64,000 bases of DNA from Microplitis mediator. Taxonomy: Eukaryota > Arthropoda > Insecta > Hymenoptera > Braconidae. Under the pieces are notes generated by a model, which saw only the letters and a program-made list of their open reading frames with translations, was not told the origin of the DNA and searched no databases. Shown one piece after another: positions 58,872 to 64,000 of the stretch (positions within the stretch are counted from its first letter, which is position 1; every line of letters starts with the position of its first letter). The position numbers and the translations under genes were made by a program. The stretch lies in assembly GCF_029852145.1 (NCBI RefSeq), contig NC_079975.1:13451275-13515274 (forward strand), in the 5' to 3' direction.

Positions 58872-61314
58872 TAATTTTGTATTTAATTTTATTGTTTACA
58901 TAGAATTACTGTCAGTTAACTTTTTTCAAATAAGATATGTTAAATAATTGAATGTTCTAATCGTATTATTACATATTTTTTTATTTAAAAAATGTTTATT
59001 TTTAAATATTAAGTAGATTCATAAAAAATTATCATCATCCTAAAATTAAAAAAAAACATTATTTAATAGCCGCATAACTACTACGCGCCAAAGAAGCCTT
59101 AGTTTGATTATTTAATAGCAATGAAAAAATTCAAATGAGTAAAATGCACTCAATATTCTTTGCTTGAGCGGTAAAATATTGTTATAAAGATAATTTATTT
59201 TTATTTGTTTATTGCATTTTGGTTCTGGGGAAGACCCTTTCAAAACTACCAAAAATGCAAATGCTTGAACCTTAATTGATACATACATCCAATGGTTATT
59301 TTGAAATACCTATAAGAATAGAAGAATTAAAATATATAAATTGGTAATCAAATGTAAGCTGCTAATCAGTCATTTTTCTCTCGACATATAAGATATTTAA
59401 AACATCTCGTTTTAAAAATACTTGGACTTTTTGCCGATGTTATCTCTTCTGGCAGTGAGTTACACAAATAAATATCAATAACGATAAAAGATTTTTTATA
59501 ATAATCTGTGACAAACAAGTATCAATAATAAATCAGTCCTTATGATTGATCAATTCTGATATTGTAGTTATCACTTCATAAACATAACTTATTTCCCCAT
59601 AAGCCTGAATCACAATTATATATTACTTTATAAATATGTGTTGCAATTAAATAAAGCCTTATATTTTTTTATTGATAATGATAACCATCCTAGCTGCCTA
59701 CGATATTCAGGTAGGTGTTCATGCTTACGTAATCTTAAAATATACCTGATGCAGGAATTAAATGATTTTTGTAATTAACTATTTAGTGCATCAGGCATAT
59801 CACAAAAAATCATAGCACGGTAATTACCCTAGTAGCATTGCCTTCAGCAATTTACTCGAGGAAAGCCCTTCAGCAAGTTTCTTACGGAAGATTTAAACAA
59901 GACTTGAGCAAGATGAATTTCATAAGTATACTTGCCAAAGACTTCATCAATTCTTGCTTAAGATTCTTCTCAAAGATTTATGGAAATCTGTAGAAACAGT
60001 CTGCAGAAATCTTTAACCAATATATGTACTATATAACAATATTAGGTCAGAGTTGTTGCAGAATTGCTTAAGTTATCAGGTTTCTTTATCTCCGAGTCAC
60101 TCCAAGCTCAAACATAGTACCTATAGCAAATTCAGTGGCCCTTATTTAAATCTAAAGTGCTACAAATTGATAATATTATCACTCGATAAAATTACATCGA
60201 ACATTAAGTGAGCACTACTGAATTTACTATGTCAGTGCTGAATAGACAGCTCGGGAAGTAACAAAGGGCATAGCCATGTCCAGATATCTTAAGCAATGCT
60301 GCAGCAAGTCTGAGTTGATGCATCTTGAGCAAGTATCTCTTGTTCTCCTGTAAATATTACTACAGATTTACTTGACGTATCTTACGGAAGTGTCTTATCA
60401 CAGACTTGTCCAAGACTGATGATGCAGACTTGCTGAAGACATCAACACTAACTGCCTTGTATTGCAGTAAAAAATATTTCATTATTCATTTTTTTAACCT
60501 ATGTAAAGTTCTCATGGTTTTATTACACACTAATAACCTAAGAGGCCATGAAAACTTACTGCAGAGCTGGGATAGAAAATTCAAAATAAACTTTAAAAAA
60601 ATAAATAAAATTACATTAAATTTGTTACTCTGATTGGTAAGTTTATAACTTTAAATGATTTTGTATAATTTGAATTAAGTATTAAAATAGATCCCTAACA
60701 TACCTAGCAGGCACGTGAAGCCAACCCAATCTAGATGGCGCGTCACTTCATTTTATCAACCTTACCTTTTATCTAGATATCTACGTGGTTCGAATAATCT
60801 AGATACTGAAGAAAATGAAAACTTTCAGTCCCCCAACTCTAAAAAATGCAAAACCCATCAACTTACAGAGAGTGAAGTCAGTCACAAAGAGTATCCTATA
60901 CTCTTAGGTCAGTCATTAAAAGTTGTTATCTTAGAATAGAGTTTAAATTGAATATTTGTGGTACCGGTTTGATATATAATTGTAATCAGTAATAATAATT
61001 AAATATTTATTCCAGTTATTTATTTATTAAAGTTAAACTTTACTATAGTTCGACATGTATGTTTAATATTTTTAAATATATAATCATACATATTTGATTG
61101 AATCAAATAGAATAAAAAAAATTTTTGTGTAAAAAAAGTGCTGATAAACCTGGGGATTGTTTATAGGCGCCAAAAGTGACCTCATCGAAGTGAGTCGAAG
61201 GACGTCAAGCTTCTAAAGACAGTGAAAAGCAAAACAAGAACAAGATCATTTTAAGGGGTCGAGGGACATAAAGTCGCGAAGAAGCGGCAGTTTATCGGCC
61301 CCAAGTTTTTGAAT
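58872..61314. other. Intergenic DNA between CFAP69 and the next gene
   Basis: Contains MITE family A copy 3 (59827-60445) and AT-rich sequence. The frame at 60715-60939 (74 residues, ending LKVVILE) starts beside a small GC-richer patch but shows no domain. The stretch 61180-61314 is the likely 5' UTR of the gene starting at 61315. Confidence 0.5.
59827..60445. repeat. MITE family A, copy 3 (right end truncated)
   Basis: Left end CCCTAGTAGCATTGCCTTCA, then GCAAGTTTCTTACGGAAGAT and AGCCATGTCCAGATATCTTA, the same order as copy 1. It stops near 60445, after AGACTTGCTGAAGACATC, without the inverted right terminus. Confidence 0.75.
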
Positions 61315-61411
61315 ATGGCGTGTGAACGATATTGCTTGTTAACCTGCGGGTATTTCATTGGATTTACGGTGGCTCTCGTTTTGGGATCTTTACAAGTTAT
61401 TGCAGAGCCAG
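61315..61411 (+). CDS. First coding exon of an unrecognised membrane or secreted protein (partial)
   Basis: ATG at 61315 opens 32 codons: MACERYCLLTCGY, then a hydrophobic run (FIGFTVALVLGSLQVIA) and EPG, ending at a strong GGTGAGT donor at 61412. Sequence upstream (61180-61314) is GC-richer than the surroundings and suits a 5' UTR. The hydrophobic run is a signal peptide or first transmembrane helix with a Cys-rich cytosolic start, as in small four-helix membrane proteins of insects. I cannot name the family from 32 residues. The next exon was not found in the remaining 2.6 kb and probably lies beyond the window. Confidence 0.6.
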
Positions 61412-62191
61412 GTGAGTCCTTTTTATTTAACATTTAAATATTTATTTATGCGCGCTAGTAAACCAAAAACTAAAGTAGAATATTGTCAGTCTCAGCAATC
61501 TCAGAATGGGGCAAGAGCATAAAAAAATATACTAAGAAAGAAAACGATGAGACGTCGGACACGGTAATAGTGGGGATTAGATCGGAGAAACGCGACTAAA
61601 AAAAGGGAGAGGAAAAAAACGTCTGCGCCAAATAAAAAATATCCCATACCACCCACGCTCTTTTGCTATTCCTTTTTTCTCTAGTTAAATCGTTTTAATT
61701 TCGTATAATTATCATTCCCAACCCATATTTGAAAATGAAAATCATTAAACCACTATATATATGTATATAACTTTTTTTTTTAATTCTTCCATTTTCCTAC
61801 GTTTCTATCGAAACTACGAGTTGTCTGAATATATTTACTACCAATCACTTTTGTTGTTTATCTTATTTTAAAGGTCATTTTCATTAAATAATTTATGCAT
61901 ATTATATCAATGCTACATGAAGTATTAGCAACATTCATTAACAATTATTAACAATGCTTGTTTTTTAAAATAAAAACAAATATCCAATGATGCATATTGT
62001 GTGTACCGTTATTGTCAACAGAAAATATATACGTATATATGTATTTTTTTGTTGATAACTTTATACAACAGTTACTTATATTAGTAACATATTTTTTACC
62101 ATCTTTTATAAATTATGCAGATATTAAATATTGCGTAGTTTATGCAAAGAACATAAAATGTGCAACTCGACTAATAACACGTAAAAAAAAT

Positions 62192-62393
62192 GAGTGTGAA
62201 TGTAGCAAACATCAGTCAAATTTAAAATTATAAATAAATAGAGTAAATAATTAATAAAATAAAATTTAAAAAAATGCACTTATTAATTTTTAAATTATTT
62301 AAATGCGCATTTTTTAAAAATTTTATTTTGTTAATTATTTACTATATTTATTTATAGTTTTAAATTTGTCTGATGTCTGCTACATTCACACTC
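62192..62393. repeat. 202-bp MITE, family E copy 2
   Basis: Starts GAGTGTGAATGTAGCAAACA and ends with the inverse of GAGTGTGAATGTAGCAGACA. Complementarity continues about 70 bp inward. It is the more symmetric of the two family E copies. Confidence 0.8.
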
Positions 62394-63252
62394 ATAAAAA
62401 AAATATTTTTTATAAATCACTGAAATTTAATGAAATTGAAAATGAGAAAAAATGATTTATTCATAACGATAAACCTACAGACTTCCTACAACACAAATTT
62501 TATCAAATTCTGAGGTATATCTTGATATAAAATTGTTTTTTCCATCAAAATATTTGAATTAAAAGTTAATAAATGAAATATTTTGTTTGTAAATTTGAAA
62601 TTTATCTAATATTTAGTAAATATTATTATTGTAATATTTAACTACAGTCGATTTAAAGCCACATGACACTTGAAATAAAAATCTGATTGACATGATATAA
62701 CTGTCCGTAATATAAATATGAAATGAAAAACAAGACCTTCTACGGTCCGGTTCTTCAAGTACAATCACTAGAGTGTATACGAAAGGAAAAATAGGATGAA
62801 TCAAATTTATTTTAATAAATGCTCTTAATACTCTTATTAATTTTTCGTTTTTAGTGTATGATATTTTTGAAGGCATATTTTTATATTGTTTTCCATTTTA
62901 TTACAGTTTTCGTAATTAATTGATTAAATTGATAATATGAAGTTCAATATAAATGCTGATAGAAGAAAAATCGTATAAATAAATAACTTATTACCTTCTC
63001 GTTTCTATGACTCATAGCTCCTGGTAACGGTTGGCATACATGAGAAAAAACACATACAGCAATGCACACTACACTTGTATAATAATTATTTCAACCATAT
63101 TTGTTTATTAATCTTTATAAGCAAAAAAAATAATTGTACTAACTATAAATATTATTTCTCAAACTGTTTTTTAATTCATATATATTATTAGCGCTAATAT
63201 AATATTGCTTTTTACAAAACAAATTATAAATTTCCGGTTTTATATTTTTATC

Positions 63253-63420
63253 TGCACAGTAAAAAATAATGTCTTAAAATCAACATAATTTCTTTGTTAA
63301 AGACGGTCCACACAATATTTGTCGTATTTTTTGACACATACTGTTTGTGTTTAATTTAAACCCTAAATTTGTGTTAAAATTTAAACACAAAATTTGGATA
63401 ATACGACGCGTAAATTCAAC
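63253..63420. repeat. AACACAAA-rich element, family K copy 2
   Basis: Opens TGCACAGTAAAAAATAATGT and carries TTGTGTTTAATTTAAACCC and TTGTGTTAAAATTTAAACAC. These match words in the 45210-45340 stretch in inverse orientation. Boundaries are approximate. Confidence 0.5.
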
Positions 63421-63778
63421 ACTTTTCAAATATCAATGGTGGCACATGAAAAATGTTAACTTTTACATTTTATTTTTGTATCATGAAAATTCATTAAATA
63501 TAATTTATAAATTGTTTTGAAGTTATCAGAAGTGATAACAATTATTATTCAACATTGAACTATTTATTTGCACTAAACAATGTTTCTATTAAAGTAGGGA
63601 TTTAAAAAAAATCACATAATATACATACACAACATCATATCAGTTGTAAACAGTAAATCAATCTTTTTTTTTTAGAAAAAACAAAAACATTTTTATTTAG
63701 AGTGTGATGCATCCCTACAGATAATTTCTCAACATTATAAAACCTCACAAAGTTTTTTCCGACACGAATTAACTCTAC

Positions 63779-63983
63779 ACACACAAAAAAAAATTCGCGA
63801 CTGAAGGTAAATATTCTTGATTCAAGAAAATTTTTTTGGAGACCTAAATTTTCTCAGATAAGGTAGAAATCTTCTCCAACCAAGACGAATTCTCTTGGCT
63901 CAAGAAAATCTTGACTTGGTTCCCGAAAACGTTTGTCTTCAAAAACATTTTCTTGACTCAAGATATCTGTTTTTTCTGTGCAG
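63779..63983. repeat. Palindromic TTCTTG/CAAGAA element, family J copy 2
   Basis: Bounded by ACACACAAAAAAAAATTC on the left and TTTTTTCTGTGCA on the right. Inside, TTGATTCAAGAAAATTTTT, TTGGCTCAAGAAAATCTTG and TCTTGACTCAAGATATC form repeated local palindromes. Confidence 0.6.
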
Positions 63984-64000
63984 ATGAAGTTTTACATCGC

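Larger units (their letters stand above)
61412..64000. other. Probable first intron of the gene at 61315; repeats only
   Basis: No exon with family resemblance was found. It contains a 202-bp MITE (62192-62393), an AACACAAA-rich element (63253-63420) and a palindromic element (63779-63983). Short frames on either strand look random. Confidence 0.4.

Noticed and set aside
60715..60939. 74-residue frame beginning MKPTQSRWRV
   Set aside because: No family resemblance, no splice-consistent neighbour exon, and it follows a transposon; left as intergenic.
1..64000. Search for CRISPR arrays, rRNA, operons or a new multi-gene defence-like system
   Set aside because: The spliceosomal introns show this is a eukaryotic chromosome; repeats are dispersed MITEs, not spacer arrays, and the genes belong to unrelated known families.

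Overview
The window is AT-rich animal nuclear DNA. Genes are split by short GT-AG introns (often 65-90 bp) and by longer introns filled with short transposons. The protein set and sequence style fit an insect, most likely a hymenopteran such as a parasitoid wasp: an insect-type CDK1 with DFGLG, a group III secreted phospholipase A2 and an ApoD/Lazarillo-like lipocalin. The order-level guess is inference only.

Ten genes can be assembled exon by exon, plus the first exon of an eleventh. In order they are: DDX55/Spb4 RNA helicase (+, 779-3938); testin, PET plus three LIM domains (+, 5969-10220); HIRIP3-like histone chaperone (-, 11667-13646); SIRT4 mitochondrial sirtuin (+, 18467-19525); group III sPLA2 with two candidate last exons (+, 26065-28003); ApoD-like lipocalin (-, 30837-34771); CDK1 (-, 37818-41192); RSRC2 (-, 43839-47662); SmD1 (+, 48960-49834); CFAP69 (+, 51057-58871); and a partial gene at 61315-61411. 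Except for one uncertain junction in CFAP69, the exon phases close to complete reading frames whose lengths match the families: 599, 781, 592, 315, 231/243, 279, 297, 397, 123 and about 858 residues. The genes are unrelated housekeeping, signalling and secreted functions with no operon-like logic.

Most of the remaining DNA is mobile. At least a dozen families of short inverted-repeat elements are visible, many in two or three copies within the window. Several are nested inside one another, and one paralogous pair preserves an empty insertion site. A degraded non-LTR retrotransposon in the testin intron is split by a later insertion. The most striking structure is a nearly perfect 485-bp-arm palindrome in CFAP69 intron 1 (51924-52988). 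A second hairpin with about 175-bp arms lies at 16069-16480. I saw no rRNA, CRISPR, confident tRNA or intact transposase gene, and nothing that amounts to a new multi-gene system. The best leads are hairpin-forming elements, exon choice in the phospholipase gene, and a GC-AG intron in CFAP69.
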